The notes: a model not told the origin generated them from the sequence alone. 64,000 nt of DNA from Sycon ciliatum (GCF_964019385.1 NC_088649.1:25975517-26039516), one strand, 5' to 3'; numbered from the stretch's first letter, positions 11,681 to 21,779 are shown. Made by a program: numbers and translations.

Positions 11681-12409
11681 GTCCCATTGTCCTTGTTGTC
11701 AAAAGCGGCCAGGGCAGGCAGGCCAAAGCGTGGGAGGCCACGAAAACACCCGTTGCCTACTACTACGCCTGTCAGTATTACAACACAACCAGAAACGGAT
11801 ACAACACCGGACTCAACAGTAGCGCAACACACGAATCTGGTGTCACTCTTGACGACAACAACACGGCATGGGAGACCACCGGACGATCGTTCGTTAACAA
11901 ACCCGACGGCGGTAACGGAAAGATCACCAGGAGAACAAAATGAAAATGGAGGAAAAACGAATCTGAGGAGAAGCCAGAGACTAGCGGAGACACGACTGAG
12001 AAAAATGGAGAAGGCGGAACCAGTAGTGGCAGGTGAAAGTACGGGCGCAGCAGTGAACACGTCAAGGGGAAAGAAGCGATGGCATGAGGAGATGGAGATG
12101 GAGGATGATGATGGGGATGAACAGGATGGTCAGGAGGAAAGCAAGGGTGAGCAGGAACAGGAAGTGGAGGATGAGAGTGATACGGACGAGGAGGGGTTCG
12201 ACATCGACAAGAGCAAGTCTGCCATCTACAAGCATTTGGTGTCCAGTCCGGATTGTCGTAAGTTGTTTGACGATTCCTGGTTTAGTGTTATTTGTCGCGC
12301 GCGTTTCTTTAAGCAGTTGCAGGTGTTGGAAGCTGTATATATTCGCACACGTGACCCTGTTCTATGCAAGCAAAAAGAAAATGTTGTAGCACTCACACTT
12401 TTTAAATAA
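11627..12409 (+). pseudogene. Penelope-like protein C-terminus, right arm
   Basis: Same protein end as the left arm on the opposite strand, with more upstream sequence from the 132-base spacer. That adds a basic AT-hook-like stretch, AGRPKRGRPRKHP, ahead of a Thr-rich linker. The acidic linker and the YIRTRDPVLCKQKE end are unchanged. An extra C near 11912 relative to the left arm shifts the frame in the upstream part, so residues before about NPTAVTERS are read differently. It lacks the catalytic domains and is a fragment. Confidence 0.6.
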
Positions 12410-12606
12410 TACGCACTCACCAGTTTTTGTTCACACGCACTCACAGCTGCCACATTCATCTACTGCTACCATTCTCAGATACACTGCAAAGGTTCACACT
12501 ACACGCGTTATGCATAACCGCTAGCTGTGCTGCATTCTCACGCTTCTTTTCATATTACTCTAGCTATATAACTGGTTGTTTTAGTGATTCTTACTATGTG
12601 ACGATG

Positions 12607-12642
12607 TTCCACTGATGATGGTCACACGAAAACGTTCTGGAA
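12607..12642 (+). ncRNA. Hammerhead-like motif, family i, right arm
   Basis: Exact mirror of the motif at 10818-10853. It has TTCCA, CTGATGA, a weak stem II, GAAA, ACGT, TC and TGGAA. It lies about 200 bases 3' of the Penelope-like stop codon, the place where these elements keep such ribozymes. Confidence 0.55.
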
Positions 12643-13009
12643 TTGTTTCATTTTAATTGTTTATACATGGTTATGAGTGCACAATTGATATTTTTCATTG
12701 CTATTTTACGACTGTTGTCTCCTCGTCGGTATGTTACATGTGTTGTGTATGTTACAATGGTCCCTGACAGTATGCGATGCACAACTGCTGGATTAGAAAA
12801 TCAAATTATGTTCAGTTTGAGTGATTTGTTGCAGAAAATCGCTGCTGGAGGCGGAATTCAAGTGCCGGATTAAAGGGTAGAAAAGAACTGAAAAAATCCG
12901 TTTTGCCAGAAAGTGTGCTGGTTTGCAAGGGTGCTGGATAAACGAGTGCCGGATTAGAGAGGGACGACTGTATTCCCTATTGCCTACTGTATGTGCCCTT
13001 GTTTTGCAG

Positions 13010-13324
13010 CCAAGTGGCTTCACGCCAACTCCTCAGTATACACCACAGCAACGCCAGCGCTGAGGCCCAAAGTCACTGAGCAATTCGCAGAGGAGGCATG
13101 TGAGCAGTACGGACTTCACCTCATAACCGGGGCCTGGCTGCAAGCACATGGCCATGTATTAAGAGAGAGCTTCCTAGAGAGATTGGCTATTCGGCAAGCA
13201 CCTTACCACGTCAAACCAATTGTGGTGAACGGCAACTCCCTTTTCAGAACCGTAACGTTTAGCGAGGGAAAACAGAGGTTTGTGAACACCACAAGCAATC
13301 ACCGAGCCCAAATCCTCTGTGTCA
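13010..13324 (+). CDS. Unit 2 exon A (domain A)
   Basis: Exon of 315 bases, phase 1-1, acceptor GTTTTGCAG and donor GTAAGT. It encodes KWLHANSSVYTTATPAL, TEQFAEEACEQYGLHLITG, LERLAIRQAPYHVKPIVVNG and a closing ILCV. It aligns along its whole length with exon A of units 1, 3 and 4 and lacks the short insertion (KHQQ) of unit 1. Confidence 0.78.
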
Positions 13325-13615
13325 GTAAGTGAGATGTCTTGAACTTTTAAAAGCAATACGATAAAATTATAGCATGTGCCTAACAAACTCGGCAACCTGC
13401 ACCACTGTGACTGTTTATGCAACTTTTCACCGTACCTGTGGCTTACCATGAGGTCAGAAATGACGTACTGCACGAATTACACTCCCACAGGAACCACCCT
13501 GAGTTGCACACTCTGGTTTATGTAAACTTGTCGTTAGTGTTTGGCACAAAACGCATAACTTGTAAACCTTGTGTCCTCTCTATTTTAATCCTTGCCTTTA
13601 CATCCGAGTCTGACC

Positions 13616-13651
<36 letters not shown>

Positions 13652-13731
13652 ACGCAATAAATAGAGTAAGCTGCGCACTCAGTACAAACGCCATAAGCAA
13701 AACTTGTTTTCATGTAAATAAAGAAGCTTGT

Positions 13732-13765
13732 TCCTAAACGTTTTCGTCGCCATCTCATCAGAGGA
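13732..13765 (-). ncRNA. Hammerhead-like motif, family ii, left arm
   Basis: Minus strand: stem I TCCT/AGGA (4 bp), CTGATGA, a weak stem II opening G and closing C (GATGGCGAC), GAAA, ACGT, TT. The order fits a minimal type I hammerhead, but stem II is poorly paired. Confidence 0.45.
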
Positions 13766-13932
13766 TTACAGGCAAATCAACAAAAGCTCTTAGCTCAATA
13801 TATATACCTGATATCGTTGAATGGTGTAATGTTTCTTCAGCTCTCATTTTATCGCGCTAGTTAGGGTCTAAATTATTACTTGCATTGTGCGTATATATAT
13901 TGAGTTAAGAGCTTTTGTTGATTTGCCAGTAA

Positions 13933-13966
13933 TCCTCTGATGAGATGGCGACGAAAACGTTTAGGA
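13933..13966 (+). ncRNA. Hammerhead-like motif, family ii, right arm
   Basis: Mirror copy of the motif at 13732-13765, plus strand, with identical core and stem I. Confidence 0.45.
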
Positions 13967-14103
13967 ACAAGCTTCTTTATTTACATGAAAACAAGTTTTG
14001 CTTATGGTGTTTGTACTGAGTGCGCAGCTTACTCTATTTATTGCGTTGATTACATTTTTATCTCCACGGAAGCTTTTTAATTATTATTATTCTTATTATT
14101 TAA

Positions 14104-14716
14104 CCCTTTGGAGTCCGTAACTTTTTTGCTTCCGCAGAATTTGTGGCAGACACGAAAATGCGCACTCCATTTCCAACATAATTTTGGTTCTACTTCACCG
14201 ATTTTGAAGATCTTGGGCTCGTTGGAAAGCTCTTGATGAGAGAAATACAATGAGCCCAAACTTGCCAAGAGCACTATTCATTGTCCGCCACAACGCGCCC
14301 AAAACGCGAGTCCAGCTCCAGATCTGAGATGAAATCGGTCTTCTGTAACCATTTCACTGAATCTAGCTCGGAACTGTTCAAATTTTTTCGAGTAGAAGCT
14401 TACCTTGCCGTGACTTCGCGCCGCGCCGGTCCTGCCACGTGCCGCCTGTCATGAAGCTGGGAAAATCCCTTTTTTTCACTGCTGACTCGCAGAACGCAGC
14501 GCAGAAAATGCGAAATGTTTGATCGCTCACCGCTTACTCAAACCTCATCGGCGAGACTTCGGACCTGTTCGAGGCGGTAGCTGAGAGTTTTCTCTACCAT
14601 CTAGACTCTTCGATTGTTGAATTTGGTCAAGATTTGGCCGAGAACCGAAAGTTTGACTGCGCCCACATGCATACAAAATGCCCATGGTTCGAAATCGAAC
14701 CATGGACTCCAAAGGG
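14104..14716. mobile_element. piggyBac-like MITE
   Basis: TTAA flanks both sides (14100-14103 and 14717-14720). Ends are CCCTTTGGAGTCC and its inverted complement GGACTCCAAAGGG. TTAA duplication with CCC..GGG ends is the mark of the piggyBac superfamily. The 613-base body has no transposase frame. Confidence 0.8.
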
Positions 14717-14882
14717 TTAAATTTTTAAATGGGCAATCCCCACAGGCGAATTGTATCATATTTGTTTATGAATGGCTGTTACGAGTAGATCTACTAACGG
14801 TTATATGTGTGCTCATTGCGTAACCAAACCGTGTATTTTCTCTGTTTCACGCCATGTTGCGTGTATGCGGTGGCTGCTGCAG

Positions 14883-14969
14883 TGTGCAAGTGTTTGAACC
14901 AGGGTCAGTGTGACGACAAAGGCAAATGCATCTGCCCGAAGGGATTCACCGGAGACAATTGCCAGAAGG
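14883..14969 (+). CDS. Unit 2 exon B2 (EGF-like module)
   Basis: Exon of 87 bases, phase 1-1, acceptor CTGCTGCAG and donor GTAAGT. It encodes VCKCLNQGQCDDKGKCICPK then GFTGDNCQK, six cysteines with the same spacing as B2 in unit 1. In this unit it follows exon A directly, since no B1 was found between. Confidence 0.88.
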
Positions 14970-14988
14970 GTAAGTAGAAGCAGGCGTC

Positions 14989-15239
14989 CATACCCCCAAG
15001 AGTTTGCAACTCTGTACATGGGGTCCGCGCGGCGGCATTCCAACATTACGTCAAAAATGACGTACACGTTCGTTGCGCTTGTACTACTCCCTGGTGCCAA
15101 ACAAAAAATCCAAGCACCGCGGAATGCAGAGTTTTGTCCTCTGTGTCTCAGTGGCATGACGTTATGTTGGAATTTCGCCGCGCAGTGGGCCTACAGCAGC
15201 CAGACAACCAGTTGCACACCCTTGGGGTTATGGACTTTT
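14989..15239. mobile_element. CAAGAGT-family MITE
   Basis: Left GTCCATACCCCCAAGAGTTT and right GGGGTTATGGACTTTTGG ends are inverted. Inner GTTGCACAC motifs and ACGTCA words link it to the elements at 42136-42358 and 62995-63314. Confidence 0.55.
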
Positions 15240-15939
15240 GGTAGAAGTGAATTTCCTTACCGATCCGAACACTTCTGCTTCTTTTTACATGTACATTTCA
15301 CATTCACATTTCTCTCGCATGTTTGTCACTGTTGTAATAATGCATGGTTAGTACTCTTGGTTGGCATATTAAAGTTGCTGTCTCCGAAATGCTTTGAATT
15401 TGTTTACTTCAAGTGTTTCCTTTACATTGTATGCAATTCTCAAAGTATACCTTTCGTGTGAAGATGGCCTCCCCTGACTGTGTGTAGGCTTTGGAGTTGT
15501 TCCGGTTGGCCCTGATTATGCAGGCCTTGTTCTAGTTTCTATTTTGAGTGAAAGTCGACAGAACAAGTATTCCGTTTCATCAAGCTCTTGCTAGGAATAA
15601 GAACATGTGCATCACCAAACCTGCTATTTTTGTGCGGTCGAAACGCTCATTCGTCCGCAATGAGTTACAATTTCCTGGTCAATTGTCCAGTCTCTTGCCT
15701 CTTGGAGCTGAATGGGAGCCTTGACCCTTGAGGGGTGGGGTATTCCAATAGATGTGGAAAACTCGGCCTCTAGCCGAGTCGCACGCAAACTGTACATGTT
15801 TTCCTCTTATACTAGTAAAATAAATAATTTGATAACCGCAATCAGTAAGCAAGCACAGTCTGTGAGCCAGGACCCGCAAGTTGTGTAGGTAACGGTTGTT
15901 TTCTAGGTCGCTCTCGCTTCGGTCTTTGTTGTTGTTGTT

Positions 15940-16234
15940 GTAAATTTCACTGCTGTTGTTCTTAGTGTTATTTCTCTAACTTAGATTTTCTATTATAAGT
16001 TCAATTTAGTTTTCAGAGTCCTTTAGTACAACGAAGATTCCTGATGAGTGTTGTACGAAAACTTGTTTGAATCCCTTTCCATTTTATTTCTCTACACAAT
16101 TTCTTCACATGTTCATCGTTTTATTGCACATTGTCGCACATTGTTTTACATTGCATGAATAAAGTGTACACAAATGTCGATCCAGGCTTGTATTGCTGAT
16201 TGCGGTTATCAAATTGTTGTCTCCTCGTCGTTTG
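15940..16234 (+). mobile_element. Penelope-like 3' end, family iii, forward
   Basis: About 290 bases with a hammerhead-like motif at 16036-16073, ending in GGTTATCAAATTG and TTGTCTCCTCGTCG. It is inverted relative to 17870-18112, which matches from TTTGTTGTAC through GAAATTTACA. No coding sequence is seen. Confidence 0.55.
16036..16073 (+). ncRNA. Hammerhead-like motif, family iii, forward
   Basis: Stem I GATTC/GAATC (5 bp), core CTGATGA, stem II GTG/TAC around TTG (two Watson-Crick pairs and one G-T), GAAA, stem III AC/GT with a TT loop, then TT at the expected cleavage position. All conserved core positions are present. Confidence 0.65.
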
Positions 16235-16343
16235 TTCAAAATAAACAATTATTAATTTTTTTTCCCTCTGTCCACTTGTCTGTCCTTCTTGTGTCTGGCT
16301 AATCTCTGGCTGTTCTCCCTCTTTCTTGTGATATGCGATGCAG

Positions 16344-16424
16344 TTGTGTGCACACATCCCTGGGTGAAAAAGAACAAAGTATGCGAATGTAAACCCAGAC
16401 TAAATGGACCTAACTGCACAGAAG
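16344..16424 (+). CDS. Unit 2 exon B3 (4-Cys half-EGF)
   Basis: Exon of 81 bases, phase 1-1. It encodes VCTHPWVKKNKVCECKPR then LNGPNCTEG. It is nearly identical to B3 of unit 1, and the donor GTAAGGGCTGAA is conserved too. Confidence 0.8.
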
Positions 16425-16816
16425 GTAAGGGCTGAAAAAAGCTGCTGTAATATAATATTATTATGTGCCAGCGTGTCAAAGAATGTATGACCCATGGGAA
16501 CATACATGCCGTTATATTGTATTTGAAGCCAAAGATACACTTCCGAGTTTGTATGCCGGATTGCCCAACGTACTGTGACCTTAAAAGTGGCTGGAATTTT
16601 GTCCTATCCACGTGCAATAAATGATACAGTCATATGGGCATCAGTTGGATTTACGTGGGAGTGTTGTAATCTGGCTGTTCATGTAGCTATGTACTGGTGG
16701 GTACAGTGTCATGATGAGCAAGATACATGTAACAAACTCGAGAATCCGATATGCTATGTTGTTCTGCCACTATTCGTTTGCTTTTGGAAAATATGTGCAT
16801 CCAATCACTGCTGCAG

Positions 16817-16903
16817 CATGCAATTGCCTGAATAATGGTCAGTGTACTGAAGAAGGCGCCTGCGTCTGTCCGACCGGATTCCGGGGAGACCAATGTCAGG
16901 ACA
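16817..16903 (+). CDS. Unit 2 exon B4 (EGF-like module)
   Basis: Exon of 87 bases, phase 1-1. It encodes ACNCLNNGQCTEEGACVCPT then GFRGDQCQD, a complete six-cysteine EGF-like module. The intron before it keeps the AATCACTGCTGCAG acceptor shared by B4 in units 1 and 3. Confidence 0.88.
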
Positions 16904-17155
16904 GTAAGTGTCTCTGTTTGGTTTTGTTTAGCTATATTTTTCTTCACCAGAAGTACAGGCAATATCTGCCTTCTCACTGGGCGTGTTGCCACAGTTCTCG
17001 CAAAATGATGAAGATAGTGATAATGATAAGAAAAAGAGAAAGAGGAAAATGCCATCATGAACAAAGCCCAAAGAGAAGACGGAAACAAATCAATGAGGGT
17101 ATCTGCAATGTGAAGTGAGTATGTAACACCACACCTGCACACATTCACTAAAAAA

Positions 17156-17215
17156 AACACAGACACACACATACACACACGCACACGCACACACACACAG
17201 ACACACAGACACACA

Positions 17216-17291
<76 letters not shown>

Positions 17292-17300
17292 TACACACCG
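17156..17300. repeat. (CA)n microsatellite
   Basis: About 145 bases of CA dinucleotides with a few G interruptions in the B4-C2 intron. Open frames across it are repeat artefacts. Confidence 0.95.
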
Positions 17301-17869
17301 GCACATGCACAATTACTCTACTCGAGCAGAGCAGTAGTGCTGGACTACAAGTATTGCTTTTCAGTAAACTCACAGTCAAAGCCGTTTTCTATTTTTTTTT
17401 TAAGAACAATGGCTTTGCCACCTCTCTGTAGATGCTTGGAGCGAAAGGTTCCTTCCTAAGGGCATGCAGACTCCATTGTAGGAACTTCATATTCCACACA
17501 GTTAGTATCATAAAGTAATGCTAAAATGATGTGACGTTATTGGACTCATTTACCCACTGTTTACAGAAAAATGGGATTAATTGATTCCAGTGCGTTTGTC
17601 TCCCCAGCATTTGATCATAATGGTCCAGAATTCCAGAAAGAGAATTGAAATGTACTCACCGTAGTGTCGTGTATTACCGCCGAGCGTATTCCTGTGGAAG
17701 CCGATTTCAGGGCTAGGCTTCTATTCAGTATTCACATCAAGCTTCTATTCAAACCAGGTATTTATATGTGCGTCAACACTAAAACCAGGCTTGTGTGCCA
17801 ACAGTGTATTCTGAAAATCAGACCTCTATTCAAAACAGGCTTCTATATGATAACCGCTATCAATAAAAT

Positions 17870-18112
17870 TAGCTGAACCGACATTTTTGTATTTTATTCA
17901 TGCAATGTAAAAAAACGGTGGAGACGATGTGCAATAAAATGATGAAAATATGAAGAAATGGTGTGGAGAAAAAAATGGATTCAAACAAGTTTTCGTACAA
18001 CACTCATCAGGATTCGTCGTTGTACTAAAGGACATTGAAACAAAATTGAACTCTTATAGAAAATCTAGGTTAGAGAAATAACACCAAGAACAACAGCAAT
18101 GAAATTTACAAG
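17870..18112 (-). mobile_element. Penelope-like 3' end, family iii, reverse
   Basis: Reverse complement of the copy at 15940-16234 with scattered differences. The two face opposite ways about 1.6 kb apart around exons B3 and B4 of unit 2. A further tail copy (GGTTATCAAATTATTGTCTC) lies at about 18661-18680. Confidence 0.55.
17978..18015 (-). ncRNA. Hammerhead-like motif, family iii, reverse
   Basis: Minus-strand version of the motif at 16036-16073. Core CTGATGA, stem II and GAAA are unchanged. Stem I (GAATC/GAATC) has one A-A mismatch, so it may be weaker. Confidence 0.5.
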
Positions 18113-18205
18113 TGTGAATTTTAACAATCAAAGAGAGAAATTAACAAACAAGAGAAAGAAAGAAGGAAGGACAAAGTGATAACACATACAAGCAGAACAT
18201 TTCAC

Positions 18206-18461
18206 CAAGAGTTCATGAAAACCAGAGTGTGCAGCTCGGATGGGTTGCTGTCACTACAGAATTCCGTGATTACATCATTTTAGTGATGTAGCAGGATTCA
18301 AGCAGGTCTCTTTCTGCACAACTGCAGCTCAGTTGTACGCACTACGCCATTTCCCGCCTCAGATCTGGGCCAAGTATGATGTAATCACGGAATTTCGCAG
18401 TGACAGACATCCATAGCAGAAAAGGCCCCAAGCTGCACACTCTGGTTTTCATGTGCTCTTC
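18206..18461. mobile_element. CAAGAGT-family MITE
   Basis: Left CAAGAGTTCATGAAAACCAG and the right complement ending GTGCTCTT are inverted. Inner arms contain ATTCCGTGATTACATCAT and its inverse. The body shares the GTGTGCAGCT word with relatives elsewhere in the window. Confidence 0.6.
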
Positions 18462-18995
18462 ATTCCACCTAGAACATTAACGGCCAAGCTTGGCTGAACC
18501 AAACACGACACGTTACTTGAACAATTTCAACCCAATTATACTATCTTTCTGTACACACAAATTTGGCTTATACAGACGCTGATAGATAGCCTCCAACACT
18601 TGTAAATTGTTTCAGTGAATAAAATACACAAATTTCGTTTCAGCTAATTTTTTTTATTGCGGTTATCAAATTATTGTCTCCCCGCCGTTTGCTTCCATAT
18701 GAGATAGGCTTTAATACAAGACACTACGGTATATCATAATTAGTACAAGCCTTCATCCTGTTGGTAAAAGCGCATAAATTAATGAGAATGTCTGGGTGTG
18801 ACTTTCACAGGCCCAAAATATAGAGAAGGATCCGTTACCCACTAGCAAAATAATGGGATTAACAGCTTTTCCTTATAGTGCTTCAACCTTGAAAATTTGA
18901 ACACAAGTCGGACAGAAAGGGTTTTTTGGCCACCGTAATATTTTTCTCCTGTACCTGAGTATGTTGTACATGTCTGTGTACTGTGCTGTGTTCAG

Positions 18996-19367
18996 ATTTC
19001 AGGACAAAGTGCCTGGGTACGGACAAGGTGATGTACACCTGGACGGCTCTCGCCGGCTTGCCGTGTTATTCTGGCAGGTGCCCGAAGATAACCAGTTGGA
19101 GGAAAGCCAGAGACGCATGCAGTGATAGGGGATATCAGCTGGTCGACTTTAAAACCTTCACCTTGCTCGGCTCAAAGCTTTGTGTGCGTGGGTGCGTAAA
19201 GTCATTGCTCCACGAGATGATGGTGAACAGTAACAGCAGCCCGATCACGATATGGACATCATCCGAGTACAATCGTCGGCATATTATTTACAAGCAGGAC
19301 AAGAACAAATCGGGTGGTGCAATATTTAGTGTTCATGGGTTCGGCCGTCACAATGTCATCTGCGAAG
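18996..19367 (+). CDS. Unit 2 exon C (domain C)
   Basis: Exon of 372 bases, phase 1-1, acceptor TGTTCAG and donor GTAAAC. It encodes FRTKCLGTDKVMYTWTALAG, a CYSGRC pair, ARDACSDRGYQLVDFKTF, ITIWTS and a closing NVICEG. There are seven cysteines, one more (LC..GC) than the C copies of units 1 and 3. A C-type-lectin-like fold is suggested by A-x3-C-x3-GY, WTS and the terminal ICEG. Low certainty on the fold, high on the exon. Confidence 0.8.
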
Positions 19368-19845
19368 GTAAACAATTGCTTGTTTTAAAGCGATATCATT
19401 GGACGGGCAAATGGTGAGAATGCTGAGTAGCACACAGTGCATGCATGGACAGGATAGTATGTCCAATGATAATGACGGGACAGGAAAGTATGAAACAAAG
19501 AGACAACAAGAGTGCAGCCACCTGGGTTTCTCACATCAATGTCACACCTACCGTTATAGCCAGGGTCAGACCCACACATGCGTAACCAATTGATTTCACC
19601 TGCGAAGAAGCATTTCATGCGTATGCTTGTGTCATAACCCGGTGTTATACTACTCCCTTGGTAGAACCGCTTAATGGTTTGCAAATGTGACACGGTGCTG
19701 CTCTATGAAGTCTGGCGAGCCCCAGACCTGTGAACATTGAACTACTCACTAGCTCTGGGCACTTCCGTATCCAAGAGATCGGGTGTCATCAAGCACGATA
19801 TTAAATTCACAATAGCGAGAATTTCAGTTGTCTGACGATTGCTTT

Positions 19846-20592
19846 GGGGGGCGTTCGTTTTTGATCTACAGGTTTGGGTAGAAACTACTTCTTTCGGTAG
19901 AGTTTTTCGTTTTTGGAAAAGAAATTCGACTCAAAAGGGTAAATTCTACTTTCTTCTACCGGCTCTACCGGGAAGAAGTTAGTTGAATCCGGTAGAAGTC
20001 GGTAGAGCTATGGGATTTCCAGCAAGCTCAAGGATTCGTACACAACTCCATACAAAAAAGAAACATTTCACGTACCCATCGTGTAAACTACTAAATCCGG
20101 TAGAACAGCGTTCGTACACTTGCCTCTACCATCTACCTCTATGGCCACACATTTTTATTTCTATGTTTCTTGTCACCCACGCGCATACGATTTAGGAGTC
20201 TTGAAGAAAAAAAGAAAAAAAACTGTGCTGCACTGACTGTGCATGTGGGGACCAGCACACTCATGAACATGTACACAATGTGGCCTGGCCTGTGCGACAC
20301 ATGATGCAAGGATGGCATTTTGTGCGCAATCTAGCTGCACATGCACAGATTGTGATAGAAGCGCCTACCACATACTAGTTGCTAACTATGGATGCTGTTT
20401 TGCATGGTGTATTTGTGGATTTTAGTGTGAACAAAGGTCTAATAAACTTTTTTTATTCTTCGGTCATTTTTTATTTTTCCACCTCTCGCATACATTTTTA
20501 GATTTTCAGGTGACGAGAAACATAGAAATAAAAACGTGTGGCCTATCGGTAGAGTGACTCTACTCTACTAGGTAGCTAAAAATGAACACAGC
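19846..20592. mobile_element. GGGGCGTTCGTTT-type MITE, long copy
   Basis: Begins GGGGGGCGTTCGTTTTTGAT with a GGTTTGGGTAGAAACTAC segment and ends with AAAAATGAACACAGC. Several CTCTACCGG / CCGGTAGA words are inverted within it. Shorter relatives lie at about 26990-27130 and 27197-27537. Confidence 0.5.
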
Positions 20593-20710
20593 TTTGGCCT
20601 TGCTATTTGCACGAAAAGCAGCGTTAAAGCAATAATGATGCCGCTTGTCTTAGTTCTCTTCCGCCTATTTTTGTTTCCACCCGCAACTGTATATGCCCTT
20701 TGTTTTGCAG

Positions 20711-21034
20711 CCCAATGGCTCCATGCCAACGATTCTGTATACGCCGCAGCAACTCCAGCACTCGGACCCAGCGTGACTGAGCAGTGCGCAGAGAACGCAT
20801 GTCAGCAGTACGGACTTCGCCTCATAACCAAAGACTGGTTACAAGAACATGGCCATGTGTTAAGAGAACGCTGGCTAGAGAGATTGGCTTTAGATAAGTC
20901 CGACAGATTAGGTTACCACGTCGCGCCAATCCTGGTCAATGGTCAGTCCCTTTACAGAACAGTAAAATTTAGCAGACAACATGTGACGTTTAAGAACAAA
21001 ACAAGCCATGAGGATGCCAAGATTCTCTGTGTCA
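20711..21034 (+). CDS. Unit 3 exon A (domain A)
   Basis: Exon of 324 bases, phase 1-1. It encodes QWLHANDSVYAAATPALG, TEQCAENACQQYGLRLITKD, LERLALDKSDRLGYHVAPI and a closing ILCV. It has an extra cysteine (TEQC) not seen in the other A copies. The intron after it matches the unit 1 intron (for example ATGTGCAAACATGTCGT) for about 200 bases. Confidence 0.8.
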
Positions 21035-21779
21035 GTAAGTGAGAGAATAATAAGTGACTGTTTTCTGCGATGGCTGTCCATGCACAAGCTGTGTGTTTGT
21101 CCCTGTTTGTGCCGCTAACGTGATGAAGATAGTTGTGCGTTTGTGTAAATGTGTCCCGTCGCTACGTGCACTGTATGAACAGGGCTTGTCCCAACGATGT
21201 GCCCACTTGCAATGTGCAAACATGTCGTCTCCCAGCATTTCTTGCACCCACGGTGAATCACAACATTGAGAACACTCCCAGAACTTAGATTCAGGCTGTG
21301 TTTCTTCTGTGTCTTCCCAGGGTAATTTCGAAGTCATTACAGCATGTTTTGATTCTAAGGTTTTGTTTGGCGCAATATCAGTTTGCGGCAGAGACGGGGG
21401 AGAATTTGCTCCCTGGATTCCAATTGCGAGGAATCAAAATGCATGACAAGCTGAAGTTCGACATGCCACCAGGGTTGAGATAATTTACAGACCACTTTTT
21501 GTTGTTGTCAAGAAACAGGGGGAATTCCCATGACTGTCACCACGTGAGGAGGTGAAAGTTTACTACTTGACGTAAAACCCCTGGCGAGGGCTGTAACCCT
21601 ACTATTTGCCGACGGAGCTGAGAACTTTCCTATGCAAATAGACTTTTCGATTGCTCAATTCCATTCAGGGAAAGCCGAGTTCCGAACATTTGAGCATCTG
21701 CAGTATGCACTGCACAGTAATACGGATGTATCTATCGTACAGCAAGAGCTCAGAAACCGTGTTGGAAGTGTTATGGTGT

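Larger units (their letters stand above)
10754..12728. mobile_element. Palindromic Penelope-like element insertion
   Basis: Arms 10754-11663 and 11796-12706 are reverse complements over about 910 bases with one indel seen. The spacer is 132 bases. The 12-base direct repeat GTATGTTACATG (10742-10753 and 12729-12740) brackets it as a target-site duplication. Each arm carries the C-terminal part of a protein matching the tail of Penelope-like GIY-YIG proteins, and a hammerhead-like motif in its 3' untranslated part. The right end continues 22 bases past the arm with TTGTCTCCTCGTCG, a motif also found near 16220 and 18670. This fits a tail-to-outside inverted dimer of a 5'-truncated element. Confidence 0.75.
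10492..12970. mobile_element. Tc1/mariner-like MITE split by a Penelope-like insertion
   Basis: The left end CAGTCGTTCCTCTCTAATCC and the right end, complement of GGATTAGAGAGGGACGACTG, form a perfect or near-perfect inverted repeat flanked by TA (10490-10491 and 12971-12972). Without the insertion at 10754-12728 the element would be about 500 bases. No transposase frame is seen. It lies in the intron before exon A2. Confidence 0.7.
13650..14050. mobile_element. Mirror-image element with two hammerhead-like motifs
   Basis: Arms of about 157 bases (13650-13807 and 13893-14049) are reverse complements around an 85-base AT-rich centre. (TTA)n tracts lie outside both arms (13617-13649 and 14076-14100). 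Each arm carries the core CTGATGAG and CGAAAACG. It looks like an inverted pair of Penelope-like 3' ends or a derived non-autonomous element. No protein frame is present. It lies in the A2-B2 intron, where unit 2 lacks exon B1. Confidence 0.65.

Noticed and set aside
14600-14720. GGTTCGAAATCGAACC as a tRNA B-box
   Set aside because: It is a short palindrome next to the piggyBac-like end, with no A-box at the proper distance.
16687-17379. Minus-strand frame with a long Cys-Val run
   Set aside because: Translation of the (CA)n microsatellite.
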